From: Tetrahymena elliotti 4EA
Lineage: Eukaryota; Ciliophora; Oligohymenophorea; Hymenostomatida; Tetrahymenidae
DNA length: 64,000 bases
Direction of reading: 5' to 3'
Assembly (NCBI GenBank): GCA_000231825.2
Contig: JH720330.1
Location: forward strand, 142,789-206,788
The position numbers were made by a program, and so were the translations under genes. Every line of letters starts with the position of its first letter. Position 1 is the stretch's first letter. Positions 1-12,723 of the stretch are shown piece after piece. Under the pieces are notes generated by a model, which did no database searches, had not been told where the DNA came from, and worked only from the letters and a program-made list of their open reading frames with translations.

Positions 1-2775
1 TACGTTTCTAGATAAGGTGTAAAAAGAAGATAAATTTGAATACAATAGACTTTTATATAATGCCACATTTGAGTAGTTTTATCCAAAATAAATAGTATAA
101 ATCATAGGTATTCTTTTTATTCAAATATTAAACTTTGCTATATTAGCATAATTTAAATGGTTGAAATGTTAGAACATAAGCTCTAAGTATCATAAATTAC
201 AAAAATATTCTCATAAAATTTATTAAAATGAGATATTCAAATAGCTATTTTCTAGTTTATAGCAAGAAGCATAAGATAAAAGCAAATAAAAAGATTATTT
301 AAGTAGGTTTGCATTAAAATATATTGGCTCTTGAATAAATATATCAATTCATTAATTAAAAGCAAATGAATAATGAATTTATCCCAGTATAAATAATTCA
401 TGCAAATAAAAAAATGATTTTTTAATTTAATTCAAAAAGATAGTTTATGAATAATTAATTATTTAAAATAAAGGAAATTATGCTAGTAGATTCTATATCA
501 TTTTAGAAGGAAGTGTAGATGTGTTTATCAGGGATAGGAAAGATGAAGAGTCATTGTATGGGGCAAGATAGTTGGTAGATGGAGATTGTATGAATGATAT
601 AGCACTTATTACAGGGGACAAGAGTCTTGTCTAATATTAAGTTAGTGATATGGAATAATGCTGTTATTTGCTTGTTTTGTAAAAGAAAGATTTTCAATAA
701 CTTACTCCTTTAATAAATATTTGGTTAGATATGAGCTTATTCTATATGAAAAACTTACCTCTATTTTGGAATCAAAATGAAAGATATCTTCGATTATTCT
801 ATCTTCTCTCTACTCATGAGACTTTTGTCAAAAACTAGCATGTCTTTTTGGAAGGAGATAAATCTGATTTAGTTTATATTATCTCTTAAGGAGAATTTGG
901 AGTATTTTTTATCATTTAATAAAATATTTTTTGTAAGCATTCATTTTACCTTTTAAAACTAAAGATTTACAAGCATTTCCAAGATCTCTAATTTAGAAAA
1001 TTAAATGATGTTAGCCATAATAAATATTTAGATAGCCTAGGAACTACAACAATCAAGCTTTAAGAGTTTCATCACAATAAAAATATACAAGTATATATTT
1101 AATTAATTAATTTTCTTTAAATTAGCTTCTAAAAAACAATTACTCCATATTAATTAAGAACCTATGAAAATTTTAGTAATTTGATAATATAAAAAACTAC
1201 TAAATAAATGAAGAAACTAGGTAAAAATAAAGAAGTTAATTCTAGTTTCTTATTCAAAATGAATAAAGTTTCAAATAAGCAACAAATATTAACTTTGTTT
1301 TATGGATTTAATTTTTTATTTTAAAAAAGACAAAAATTTTGAAAGACAATGAGATGTTTGGTGAAGAAGATATAATAGCTAGAAGGTGCAGAACTTTTAG
1401 TGTAATTTGTGAAAGCAATGAAGGAGATTTGATAGTTATGAGCAAGGCTACTTTTAAAATTTTGCTCATGGGAATTGAAGGAGTAAGAAATTATATTTAA
1501 ACTAAGTTGAGGGTGAAATAAACAGAAGTCTCTAGGATCTTAGATAAATAGGCAAGTTAGGTGTCAAGTGCTAGAATCCATATACTTGAAAAGGATTAGC
1601 TGAAAATAGCAACAACTTAGGATTTTGTCAAATCTCGTTCTTTTCTTAATTTTTCCAGGAATCTTTATTCAAATAGCAGTATGTCTAAAATTGGAGAGTC
1701 TATTTTAGCTAATACTATAATAACTAATAACAATAATAATTCAATTTAATAAGATCAACCATCTAGATATGAGAGATATGAAAATACCAAATTCTTAAAG
1801 AGTGTTCCAAGGGAATCTGTCAACCATATTCTGAATTAAAATAATGTAATAACTACAACTAATCAATCAAAAAAGAATGATCCTTCTCGCTTAAGCTTAC
1901 CTCAAATAAATTAATATGATAATATTTTATAATAGCAATAATAAATTCAATCTACTAAAGTAAATAGAGCTTAAGGTTAAGGATCTTAACCCAAAAGAAT
2001 TAATTACTCCTTTGAAAAAGTTTAAAATTAAAAAGAAAATGAATACTCTACACAAAATTAACAAAGCTAAATTAATGTTAATTATAATGAATCAAAAGTA
2101 TTTAATCCATCTATCTCATAGCTTTAACAAATTCAAAAATCAGAATAAAGTGAGGGTTTACCAACAACTAAGAGAATTCCTACAGAAGCAAGTCAACCAT
2201 ACAACATAAATATAAATTTAGAATAAAACACTCAATCAATCAATATACCAACTCCAAAAGTACAATAGGATATGCAAGCACATTTAACCCCAAAAGCAAT
2301 GAGTGGTAATTAATTAGAAGGTTCATAAACAAATCTATAAGAAAAGGTTGAAACAACTAACAGAGCTGGAGATAGTAGTAGAAGAGATTCTAAATTTTTT
2401 GATAATTTCACTAGAAACTCTACTTTGTACTTATAAAAATATTAATTAAACTAAGAAAAGAAAGCAATTTTTTCTGTAGGAAAAAAGAATGACTCAAATG
2501 ATGAGGCTATAGATCAAAAAGGAAAGCAACTTTCTGATTAGATTCAATAATATATACTCAAATATGAGCAACAAATAAATAAATTTATGAAAAATGCTTC
2601 TAAAACTCAAGAAGATTACAGAACAATTTCACCCTCAGCAAAAGTAATATACAAGAAGCCAATTTCAGAAGAAGAGTATGCTTAAATCTAAAAGAAGCAA
2701 TAAGGTGAAGCAGAAAATATTAAAAATCAAAGCTAGGAAAGAAAATTTAAAATAAATATCTACGAATAAAAATGA
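1..2775 (+). CDS. Tandem cyclic-nucleotide-binding-domain protein (5' partial)
   Basis: Likely a cAMP/cGMP sensor of the soluble ciliate cNMP-binding family. The gene runs in from the left edge: bases 2-106 read openly as FEYNRLLYNATFEQFYPKQI, followed by a probable intron, and the next clear exon starts near 479. The first CNB domain shows FYIILEGSVDVFI and GDCMNDIALITGD (about 490-620). The second shows FLEGD...VYIISQGEFGV (about 830-910) and the phosphate-binding cassette EMFGEEDIIARRCRTFSVIC (about 1345-1410), with the Arg that normally contacts the cyclic phosphate. Splicing between about 910 and 1340 is unresolved. The tail after about 1560 is Gln/Asn/Ser-rich and ends at TGA 2773-2775. 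No channel or kinase segment is visible in this part, but the missing 5' end could hold one. Confidence 0.8.
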
Positions 2776-3260
2776 AGCTCAATTATATTAAAATAATATT
2801 TAATTCATTTTATATTCAAATTTATTCTATGTATTCAATTAAAATTTCAAGAAAATGCTTTCAAATTATATGATTGATTTTTTAATTTAATAACATTTAT
2901 ATTAAAATAGAAAGATTAAAAAAGATTTTTATTCATAAGGCTTTACTATTTTATTCCTCCACCTTTAAGTTAACTTTAAAAAAATCATTTGTGCATTTGT
3001 TTTAATATCTTCAGTAAATGAATAATTAGTAACATAAAACTAAATAAAAAAATATCTTTGATGGAAATGCAGAATAAATAATGATAAAGTGATATATTAT
3101 TGAAAATATCTACTTAATATAGAAATTAATTAAATAGAGAATATAAATACATTTATTTGCTTAATTAATTGCTAGATTATTTAATTGATTAATAGATTTG
3201 TTTTTTTGTTTGCTATTTTAACAAATATTTTAAGAATTTTATTTTTTTTTGATTAAGTGC
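2776..3260. other. Convergent intergenic spacer
   Basis: AT-rich sequence between two convergent genes. No coding frame, repeat or RNA gene is recognisable; it presumably holds both 3' UTRs. Confidence 0.6.
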
Positions 3261-4541
3261 TCAACTTTTTTACTATTTAGATGAATAAAATGAATTATCA
3301 CAGACCTTTTCTAGATTTTTAACAATTCTTGTCTTTAAGAGGATCACAAATTCTTTGTATGTGCATCTAATACGTTCTTAGCATTACTTTAGAGGAAGAG
3401 GAGAATTAGCATATTTGATAGATACGTAAAGTTTTTCTTTTGGAATAGGATTATTAGGAGTTGCTTCCACTAAAGAAATGCTGCCATTATCTTCTTATTA
3501 GTAAACCTCAATTACAAATGTAGTAGATAAATTAGCTATCTTGTTATCTCCTAGATTTATGATATCTCCCTTGCTTAGTAGTGAACTCAAAATAATAGCT
3601 ATGTTAGTTTTTGTACCAGAGAAAAACAAAAATCTACTTGGTGTGAGACCATTTCTAATGTCTTCAACAAAATCAAACACTTCTTTGTAGTAGGCAGAAT
3701 TAAAAATTAATCTGTGTTTTCTAACACCATAAAATCTAAAGAAAAACATTTCATACAATGACTTTAATAACCCTAATTCCTTTTCATCAAAGTTAGGTAT
3801 CTTTTTTCCTCCATTTTTATTGCATAAAAATGAATCATATATCTCCTTTACATGATACATATCTTTAAATTCTAAATCTTCATTTTGATTACCTCTATAG
3901 TCTAAGAGCTTTTATTTGATAGAAACCATCAAAGGATGATCTAAAAATATATTTTATATGGTCATAAACTTTTTTCCATTGCTGTATTGTCTCAAAAGAT
4001 CATCTCCTAATTTGCAATTTTGGCGAGAAATAGCTCTAAAAATCAAATCTTTAGCACTTCTAGGATATTTAAGATCAATTCCAAGTTCTTTATGTGGGTG
4101 ATATAAATCATCATGAGTAAGCAAAGCCTTATTGCTATACAAATCAGGGAAAAGACCATGGAAAAATGAAAGCATAGAAAGCATGGTACGCTATAAAAAT
4201 AACCCATATTTAACTCTCTAAAATTAAGGATCCCATTATTTTTTGAAAAAATTAGGGTACAACTTTCTAAATGATTGACCTAAATTTTACAATTATCTAA
4301 TACCTCTCTCAGTCAAATCTCCTTTTTTCAAGCCATCCCAATCTTCTTTGTAATAATCTTCATTAGCAGGAGTTCTTGCTCCATGTCTAGTAAAAACTAT
4401 TAATGCTTTTAGCTAAGATCCAGTTTTTTATTCTTGTTAATTACCTATGTGTTGATTACTGCTGCTTGCTGTATTTCCTAAAATAAATAAAACAGAAATC
4501 AACAGGATAATCTAAACTATTGAAATTCTTCTCAAAAACAT
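3261..4541 (-). CDS. Secreted histidine acid phosphatase-like protein with altered HD motif
   Basis: Single uninterrupted frame of 426 aa with TAA/TAG as Gln, ending at TGA 3261-3263. The N-terminus MFLRRISIVQIILLISVLFI looks like a signal peptide or anchor. The histidine acid phosphatase signature VFTRHGARTP follows at about residue 60, supplying the nucleophilic His and phosphate-binding Args. ERGIRQLQNLGQSFRKLYP and RTMLSMLSFFHGLFPD match conserved stretches of the family. Near the C-terminus the family has a SxHD(T/N) motif whose Asp donates a proton. Here the codons read FFSGTKTNIAIILSSLL (about 3590-3630), so His-Asp has become Thr-Lys. The fold looks intact but catalysis may be lost or changed. 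It is probably lysosomal or secreted, like the many paralogues ciliates carry. Confidence 0.85.
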
Positions 4542-5368
4542 TCCTATTTAATTAAATCAAAGTGATTTTTAACAATTTTTTAAGTTTAATTTGTTTATCA
4601 TTATCATTACTAAAAAAATTTATGTAAATTACTTAATCACATTGGTTATAGTAATTAAATACTAAATTTCTTCCTTTCAATTTATCCTTTCCTATTTTTT
4701 TCTAGATATTTTATATCTTCCTCCACCAAAAAAACCCAAAAATACTTCAAAAAACTCATCTATCTTAATTTTAAAAATCATTCAAATTATTTCCTATTTT
4801 TAATTTAATTTTAAGCAAAATAAATTAAAAAATCTAAGAAAAAATGTAAAATTAATTTAAATTTTTGTTTATTAGGTTGACCTCCAACCCTAATTGTTAA
4901 TCTTAGACCAAGAATAATCTATTCATAACCAGTAAAATTTGGAATGTTAATTTTTGTTAAATCTAAAGTTTATACTAAAAGTAAGAATTTGAAAATTGTA
5001 AAAATATTTTCTAAAATGTTGATTCAAAAAATAATTTGAATTCTAAAAGCCATAAACATTTTAAGGAGCTGGATTGATGATATTTTAATTTTCCATATAA
5101 AAGTAGTAGCCAAATAAATTTTACTATACAGGAGTATTTATTTAAATTTATTCAAATGTAATTAACAAATATTTAAAGAAGAGGTTTTAAATGAAACATA
5201 AAATATATAGAGAGAGATGTGCTAACTTAAAGATGTTAGTATTTATAAAGAAGATAGAATAAATAAATGTGTTTGTTTAGTTGTTTGTTAAATTTGAAAT
5301 AAGTTGAAAGGTGAAAGAATTTTTTTATTTTAAAGATGAATTTTTGTTTTAAATGACAGCATATTCAT
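4542..5368. other. Intergenic region
   Basis: About 830 bp of AT-rich spacer upstream of the phosphatase-like gene. The only compositional oddity is a small perfect inverted repeat GGTTG-ACCTC-CAACC at 4875-4889. Nothing else was recognised. Confidence 0.55.
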
Positions 5369-6264
5369 TCATTATTTAATTAACCTAATGGTTTTTAATT
5401 TCTATTAGCTTTCTTTACTGATTAGCTTAAAAAGATAATGTTTAATTGAAAATTGTTTATCTGAAAAGTATTTATTTCTCTCTTCAGTGAATAAAATATT
5501 TGCATTCATGTCCAAAGAAAAATCGTTTAAAATGTGTTTGAAATATGATAAGACTTTCCACAATCTTAACAAAATATTTTCAGCCTTTTTTAGATCATAA
5601 GGCTCCCAATAATTTATATCCATTTACGAAGATGAATCTATTTTATTTTAAAGCTCAAACTTCTAAAAATTAAGTAAGGCTCTATTTCTACTTAGATGGC
5701 TTATTAGTATTGGAGGTTTTAGTGGACCAAAATCAGTTTTTTGATTGTTAACTGGTGCTGGGATTTTATCATAAGTTATTAATTTAAATATTTTTTTTGG
5801 CTACCTAATTCTTTAATTAGCCTCACTAATAATCCTTGCACTACTATGAACATCCAATTATCTATAAAAATTAATTATTTATCAAAAATCAAATGTTTTT
5901 TTGGTAAAATAATTTACGCTTTAAAAGGCTATTTCCTCAAGTCAAATCCTTGTTTTGAAGTAAGATAAAGTTATGGTGATGCTTATTAATTTAATTATTT
6001 GGATGATTATTCACTACTACCTGAGTATCTTTCTTTGAAAAATCTTTGATTTCTGTCTTTATAATTATAAATATGTATTTTTCTATTTGCTCAATTAAAA
6101 AATGTTACTTTGGTCAAACTTACTCTATTCATTTTTAAAAAAATTTTTTATTTAATTATTTTACAACAATTTTTTACATTTTCATCATCTATTTGATTTT
6201 GTTAATTTGGCTCAGGAACAAGTAAAATCTCTTCGTTTTCTTCATCTGAAGAGTCAATAAACAT
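5369..6264 (-). CDS. Hypothetical protein, 254 aa
   Basis: No family recognised. It starts with MFIDSSDEENEEILLVPEPN, an acidic N-terminus. The frame is restored by two introns: about 6090-6164 (75 nt, phase 1, containing the only in-frame TGA) and 5862-5917 (56 nt, phase 2, GTAAAT...TATAG). With them removed, one frame runs to TGA 5369-5371. The middle is basic and polar (QRIRQPKKIFKLITYDKI). The C-terminal third is likely helical (YWEPYDLKKAENILLRLWKV). There is no signal peptide or TM segment. The first intron border is the less certain one. It is a real gene by codon pattern; the function is unknown. Confidence 0.6.
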
Positions 6265-6406
6265 ATTATCATCTCCTATTTTTAAATATTTATTTAATAA
6301 AAAGATTATTCATATTTTTGCATATAAAATTTTTAGTTTTAGAAACACGTTTATTTTTTATTTTTGGTGATCAGTAAGAATTAAAATTAACAACATTTTA
6401 TTCAAA

Positions 6407-8023
6407 TCATTATTTTAGGGGACATATTTTTTTTAAATAAGCAAAATTTAAATTTATTTTGAATTTTCTATTTGAATATTTGAAGAAGAATTTAGTTAAT
6501 TTATTTCCATTTTTAAGTTTTTATTTTGCTTAAAATGCTTATTAAAAATAGCATTGAACTGTTAGTAGTTAAAACATTTGTTACTTGCAAATTTTATTTG
6601 GTATTATAATTATAATAATACCTTTTAAGGAAATAAATTGTATTAAATTAACAATGAATAATTAATTTTTAATTAAAATATTTGTGTTTACAAAAAGTTA
6701 TGTTAGTTTTTAATTTTTAAAAAATTATTTTCTCCAAATACCTTCAACTTTTTTGGTGATTGGTGGGTTTTCATCTTTCATTTTCTCATCTCTTCTCTTC
6801 TATTTAGTGAATTGATTAAGGATGGATATCTTTCTCAGTTAAGAATCTTCATCTTCTAAAATATTATTTGCCATCCTGTGATGATAAAATTTAGCTCTTT
6901 CTATATCTCCATTATAATAACTTATTAAACCAAGCATGTCATAAGCTTAGAGTTCATTTTTATCACTTTTGTTACACCATGATAATTACAGGTATTTTTT
7001 GACAAATTTTTCTGCTACTGCCTCTTTTCTGATCATAATAAAACACTCACTTAAAGCTCTGTAACATTTCATTTTGTAGCTTTAATTTCGAAATAAATCA
7101 CTCAGTCTTTTACACTATTTTAATATCGGAATTGCTTTTATTGGTTTCTTCAAATTTATGTAAATTTTAGCACATGCTAAGCTTACACTCATTATTTACA
7201 TAGGATTCTTAGATTAAAATACATCAATAGCTAAGCTATCTGCTGTTTATTCAACAATATTCTTTGCATTTTTTAATAATTAAAAATGAATCAAAATATT
7301 TTGTAAATGAACTAAATTTTACTGGAATTTTTTTATTTTCAGTTGTATTTTTATTTTTTTTAATTTCTTTCCAAGCATCAATATGGGAAAGGAGCTTATT
7401 TGTGCAATTAGCATGAGACAAATAAAGGTTTGAAATACCTTACCTGTAGGTAGAAGATAACTTGTACATGTTAGAAACTCTTTTATACTCGTTTAGAAAA
7501 TATTGAAATGAGTAATTTATATTAGTAAAAATATTTTCTTTTTCTTAAAAAATCTAATAATAAAAGATAGATGTTTTTTTTTATTCTTATTAAATCTTCC
7601 TTTTGGAATCCAAAGGAGAAGATATAGATATTTCAGTATTTATTTATTTCTCTTCTTTCTAATTTACACTCATATCTCTTTAAGATTTTGATTCAATTAA
7701 TTAAGAACTTTCTTCTGTACTTTTTTCATTCTCCTACGTATTATCTAAAAATCTCTACACAACTTTATTATTTACAAGCAGCTATAATCTTTTTAAAAAT
7801 AAATTAATAGTTATTGACTATTAAATTAATTTGTTATGAAATTACTATTTTAAAAAAATGATTAGAAATTAAATGATTTCAATAATTAAATAATTAGATT
7901 AACTTTAAATTATTTTATCATTCTTTCCTTTTTTTAAGTATGATAAACTCTCATTCTAAAATTGGGATTTTTAGTTTAAATTAAATCTTTTTCATGGGAG
8001 ATTATTGGTTTTGGTGAGGACAT
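6407..8023 (-). CDS. TPR-like alpha-helical repeat protein, 477 aa
   Basis: Three exons. Intron 1 is 7782-7903 (122 nt, phase 0) and intron 2 is 7262-7322 (61 nt, phase 0, GTAAAA...GCAAAG); removing both gives one frame of 478 codons. It starts MSSPKPIISHEKDL. The C-terminal half contains helix-turn-helix units of TPR type, for example QIMSVSLACAKIYINLKKP, CYRALSECFIMIRKEAVAEK and AYDMLGLISYYNGDIERAKF. It is probably a cytoplasmic scaffold. The last about 110 codons (6407-6740) are very AT-rich and have weak coding character, so the true end could differ through an unseen intron. The nearest in-frame TGA is 6407-6409. Confidence 0.65.
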
Positions 8024-8096
8024 ATTTTTTTTCTATTAATTTTATACTTTTTTTACTCCTCTATTCCTCTATTTCAAAAGTTTAAATTTTTTTATT

Positions 8097-9325
8097 TCAA
8101 TTTTATAATAGTGATATTTTTATTTAGTGTATGATTTTATGAATAACTTTATTGAACTGTTAGATATATTAAAAAAAGAAAATATCCTTTTAAACCCTAT
8201 TTTATTATTTATTTTTCTTTAATTTGATAAAAGATTAACAAAAAAATTCTAATTGAAAAATTTTACTAAAATAAAAGAGTTTATTAACTAAAATTATATT
8301 TATAATTAGTTTGTAAAATATCAATCTAAAATTAGGTGTTTATTTATTCAAACAAAATTACCTTGAAGTTATTGGAAGATTTTAGCTTCTTTGTTGAAGG
8401 TTGTTGCTTTTAGATTTGAGATTTGCTTGTGAAGAGAAAATCTTGTTTAGAATAGGTTTTTTAGGTTGTGAATAGTTATTTAGTAGCATGTTATGTGGTT
8501 TTGGTAACTTATTATTATCACTTTCTTAAGTAAGTATTTTAGTTTCATCATTCAAAAGAGGGTCTTTTAAATTTATATCATTTTTACTTGGAGATTTATT
8601 TTTATTATTGATGGATTAATAGTTTTAATGCTGAGTTTCTATTATAATATCACTGCTTATATCATCTTATGCTGTTATGATAATATTTCTACTATTGTCT
8701 TTGCTTTTTACTGTATATTTTAATTAATTTAATAAAGTTTTATTTTTATGTTTATTTATTTACCTATTCTTTCACTTCTTTAAGAGTTAATACCATTGAG
8801 AAATTAAGAAGACTTTTCTTTTTTATGATAAATATCTGATTGATTGATGTTTGTACTTATATCACTCAGAAATATATTCTCCATAGCATTATAGACAGAA
8901 TTTGAGGCTTACTTTAACCCTTTTTCATGTAATGACATTTTTAATGATCTATTTTTGGCTTAGTAGGAATTTTAGATTGCATGGCTAATGCCTAAAGTTT
9001 GAGAGTTCGAATTCGAATGGTTCACATTTGAAATATTAAAAGATGATCTTTGAGTTGTAGTTGAAGCAGTCATCAATCTTGGAGAAAGATACGAATTTTG
9101 CTTCATTCTGCAACTTGTATTGTGGAAAGTAGAATTATTATTTTTCATTAAGTTACTAGCCTATGGTCTTAAGTAGAATTTTTATGAGTGCTATACATTT
9201 AATTCTAATGAATCATTTTTCATTAGAATACTCTCAGATTAATTGAATGAATCTTCCATGAAATAGCCAGGGTTTTTCATGTGATAGGATATCCTTGAAT
9301 TCCCTGATCTTTTTTTACTCATCAT
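8097..9325 (-). CDS. Ser/Asn/Gln-rich hypothetical protein, 391 aa
   Basis: Starts MMSKKRSGNSRISYHMKNPG. One clear intron lies at 8711-8763 (53 nt, phase 1, GTAAAT...ATACAG). The reading frame is 392 codons to TGA 8097-8099. Sequence is low-complexity and polar, rich in Ser, Asn and Lys (for example NSNSQTLGISHA), with no TM segment or known domain. The final about 85 codons (8097-8360) look AT-biased and may be non-coding if another intron starts at a GTAATT near 8360. Function unknown. Confidence 0.55.
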
Positions 9326-10195
9326 GAAATAGTTAGTTATAAATAATAGAGGAAATAAAGATGATTATTTATTATAGTTATTGTTTTTTAATTGATTGAT
9401 CTTCAGAATATTTTAAAAGTTAACAATATTTATTTAATCAAAATTATTAATGTAATACCTGCTCAATAAAATTGATTAAATTATCTAAATCAATCAATTC
9501 TGTATATTTTCTTCTATTTTTCACAGTAAAACAAAAAACATAAAAATTTATTTAACATTTTTCACAAAATAGACTAAACAAAAATAATTTATTTAACATT
9601 TTTAACAAAATAGGTTAAACAAAAATAATTTATTTTTCTAAAATTCTCATATTTTTCCAATAATTATGCACTAAAAAAAAATAAATCTAATTTATCCCAA
9701 TATTCTATTTACAGTTTATAAAAAAGGGTTTCGCTATTTACAGAAAAATACTCTATTATTTAGAAATTATAAGTTTTCTAAAATTAATGGATTAATACTT
9801 TTATAATGATCAAAAATATAATTCCATTAAAAATTTTAATCACTTTTTAACCTTTAATATCTTTTAAGATTTTTTCATAAAGTTTTTTAAAATTTTAAAG
9901 GTCGAAAGTAGATTTGTATTGTTTGCTTACTTCGAAAAAATACAATTTAGTTTAATAGCCTTCCTATCTTAATATTAAAGTGCTACTTGTAATTAAAGTT
10001 TGATATTTTGAAGATAAAGCTGTATTAACTACTAATTCTAAAATATTTTTTAAATATTAAAGTGAAAAAGTAGGATTGATTTTGAAAAATAAATAAATTT
10101 TAAATTCTTTTTAAGTTTTAGTTTAGAATATATAATAACTAAATTAATTTATTAATTAAAATTTTTTGGTTTATTTTAATTTCTCATCAGAAAAA
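9326..10195. other. Intergenic region
   Basis: About 870 bp, AT-rich. Near 9540-9630 a short phrase resembling ttatttaacatttttcacaaaatag occurs twice about 45 bp apart, a small imperfect direct repeat. No genes recognised. Confidence 0.5.
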
Positions 10196-12232
10196 TCATT
10201 GATTATTTTTGTCTTACTCAACTGATATTTAATCATTTTATTCATTTTCAAGGTATTTTTCATTGAGTTAATCATCACTATCTTCTTTTAATTCTTCTTT
10301 ATCATCTCTACCACTTGCTTCTTCCTTTTTTGATTTGAGTTCTTAATATTTGGCTCTTATTGCAGATTTTTCAATATGCTTGATAGCCTTTTTATGCTTT
10401 CTGCTAGTATTGTGAATAGACCAATTAAGTTCACCATGTATCTCTTTTTTGCAGATATCACAATAATAGTTCTTCCAATCCTTTAAACCCTTTTTTACAT
10501 GAGCTTTTCTTACTTCCATGAGTTCATCAATTTTAATGAGATATTTGTTTAATATTTCATCATTAGCCAATTACTCAATAGGATGCAAGTCTCCATTTTA
10601 TTAATTATATTTTTCAGCTAAGTCAAAGTATTTAGAAATAATTTGATTTGCAGGGTCAATAGCTTTTTCTTTAAAATTTTCAGATGTAAATTCATCAAAC
10701 TCAAAAACAAAGAGTCTATTTTTGATTTCTTCACTATCTGAATTCATCATAATTCTGTGTCTTATCCATTTTAATTATCTCTTTGTATACTAAATAGTAT
10801 GTGTAACTAATTTCTCTATGCATTATCCCATAATTTTTTTTCCTTCCTCATCTTCATACATTAATTATTTAATTAAAGCTGTTTTTTCTTCCTCTAAATT
10901 TCAAAAAATAAATTAACTATCAAAATAAACTCAGTAAAATAATTTTAAATCATCATTTTATTAATTCAAAAATAGTTTTAAAAGCTCTTAAAAACTTCAA
11001 AAAATCTAAATTTATTTTTCACAAGCAACCTATATTGATTGCCTTTACTATTATAAAATATATCTTTTGATAAATTTATTAAAAAACTTCTAACATCAAT
11101 CAATCAATTAGTTGTAAAGTGACTAGTAAAATATGAATTAGAAAAAAGTGTTAATACTTGATAGATTCTGAGGGTAGTTTCTAGATAAATAGAGTCTATA
11201 GAAAGGGAAGAATTCTTTATATCCTATAGATTGTAAGACACCTTTAAGGAATACTGGATCTTCTTCTGATTCAACATTTTATGGGATTATTGTTTCGAAT
11301 ATGTAAAAGGCCTCATAGATGCCGTTTTCAGAAATCATTTCATAAATTCTTTTTCTAATTTAAGCATCTAATTTTTCTTTTGATTTGCATCGAGGCCAAA
11401 GTATCAAACAATTCTTATCTCTCAAGGGGACATTTTCATGATCTTCCATTGAATTACTTGGAGGAATACCTGTAACTAAAGCTTACATCAAATAACTTTG
11501 TATTCTTCTATCATCGTTAGGATGTAGTTTATTGGTGAGAAGTGGATCTAACTCTTTTAATTATTTATATTTTTCTTCATTTGTCATTTGTTGAAGTTAT
11601 TTTCTCACTTCTTTTTCTTTCTCAAGAACTTCCTTTGTTTTTTAAGCAGTCCCATTTTCATATAAAGGAGGTAAATCATTTTCATATTCTTCTTCATCAT
11701 CTTAATCCTATAAATTATCATCTCTATCAATCTTTTGTTATTCATTTTAGTTTTCAGTTTTATTCTACTTTTAAAGTGGATATTTTTCATTGGTAATTCC
11801 ATAATTTGTCTTGTCATTCTTTTGCATTTCCAATATAAAAGCATTAGGGTCATCTAAATTGATCCTATTTTCTGAAATTTTTTGCTTAAATAAAAGGGTC
11901 TCAATGTAATAATTGGTTCCTCCCACAACAATGGGGAATGAATTTTCTAAATGAATCTTATCAAAAGCTTGTTTTGCCAAGTAATAATAATCATTTCTAT
12001 TAAAGTTGGTAACTTGTAGATCAAAAATATCAATCATATGATGCTTCACAATAGATTGTTCTTCTTTTGTTGCCTTAGCTGTAAGAATATCAGCATATCT
12101 ATACATTTGCATAGAATCAGCAGATACTACCTAGCCTTTAAATTTCTCTCCGATATTAAGAGACAGCTTAGTCTTGCCAGTAGCGGTTGTTCCTATAATG
12201 TATAAAGAAAAGTTTTGTATTTTTTTTTCCAT
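10196..12232 (-). CDS. tRNA dimethylallyltransferase (tRNA isopentenyltransferase), 590 aa
   Basis: Transfers dimethylallyl from DMAPP to N6 of adenosine 37 in tRNAs that read UNN codons (MiaA/Mod5/TRIT1 family). Seen: P-loop IIGTTATGKTKLSLNI near residue 15, substrate motif VVSADSMQMYR, HHMIDIFD, and FPIVVGGTNYYIETLLF. Later come PRCKSKEKLDAQIRKRIYEM, VLQSIGYKEFFPF, and TIQYTKRQLKWIRHR, which matches the family's tRNA-contact segment. The C-terminus has a matrin-type C2H2 finger, YYCDICKKEIHG...WSIHNTSRKH (about 10395-10460), as in eukaryotic TRIT1/Mod5. One 264 nt intron (10894-11157, phase 1) separates two exons; removal gives exactly 591 codons. An acidic Gln/Glu insert (about 11640-11770) lies in the middle. 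TGA is at 10196-10198. Confidence 0.93.
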
Positions 12233-12723
12233 ATTTCTCCTAAATAGCATTAACAAATTAATATGAATAATGTTAAATTTTAAGCATTATATTTCTATTT
12301 AATAAAAAAAATAATCAATATCAAATGCGCTTTTAGCTTTTTTTAAGAATATTTGAATGTTACTTACTAAGAACACAATTAAAATAAATATAACCAATAA
12401 TCAACCATATTAGGGTTAATTATATCTGTCTAAACGAAAGAATTTCAAATTAAAAAATAAGCAAAAAATTTAATTTTTTATTTTATTTATATTTGAAAAT
12501 CATTTTCATTAATTATTTTTACTAGAATTTTTTTTTAAAAGGATATCTAAATAGTAATTAATAAAGAAACAAAGATATCATTTAATGATTAATTAATACT
12601 TTAATCAGTAATAAGATTTATTTATTTGTAATTGATTTTTTTATTACTGAAATTGCGAGTTAATAAAGCTTTAACTTATATATAGTAGAGTAGAATAAAA
12701 TATAAAAATCCTATTAGTTATTT
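12233..12723. promoter_or_regulatory. Divergent promoter region
   Basis: About 490 bp of AT-rich DNA between the tRNA isopentenyltransferase gene and the rightward gene starting at 12724. It must hold both promoters. No defined motif could be picked out by eye. Confidence 0.4.

Noticed and set aside
11605..11853. 82-residue Lys/Met-rich minus-strand frame
   Set aside because: Out-of-frame reading of the acidic insert in the tRNA isopentenyltransferase gene.
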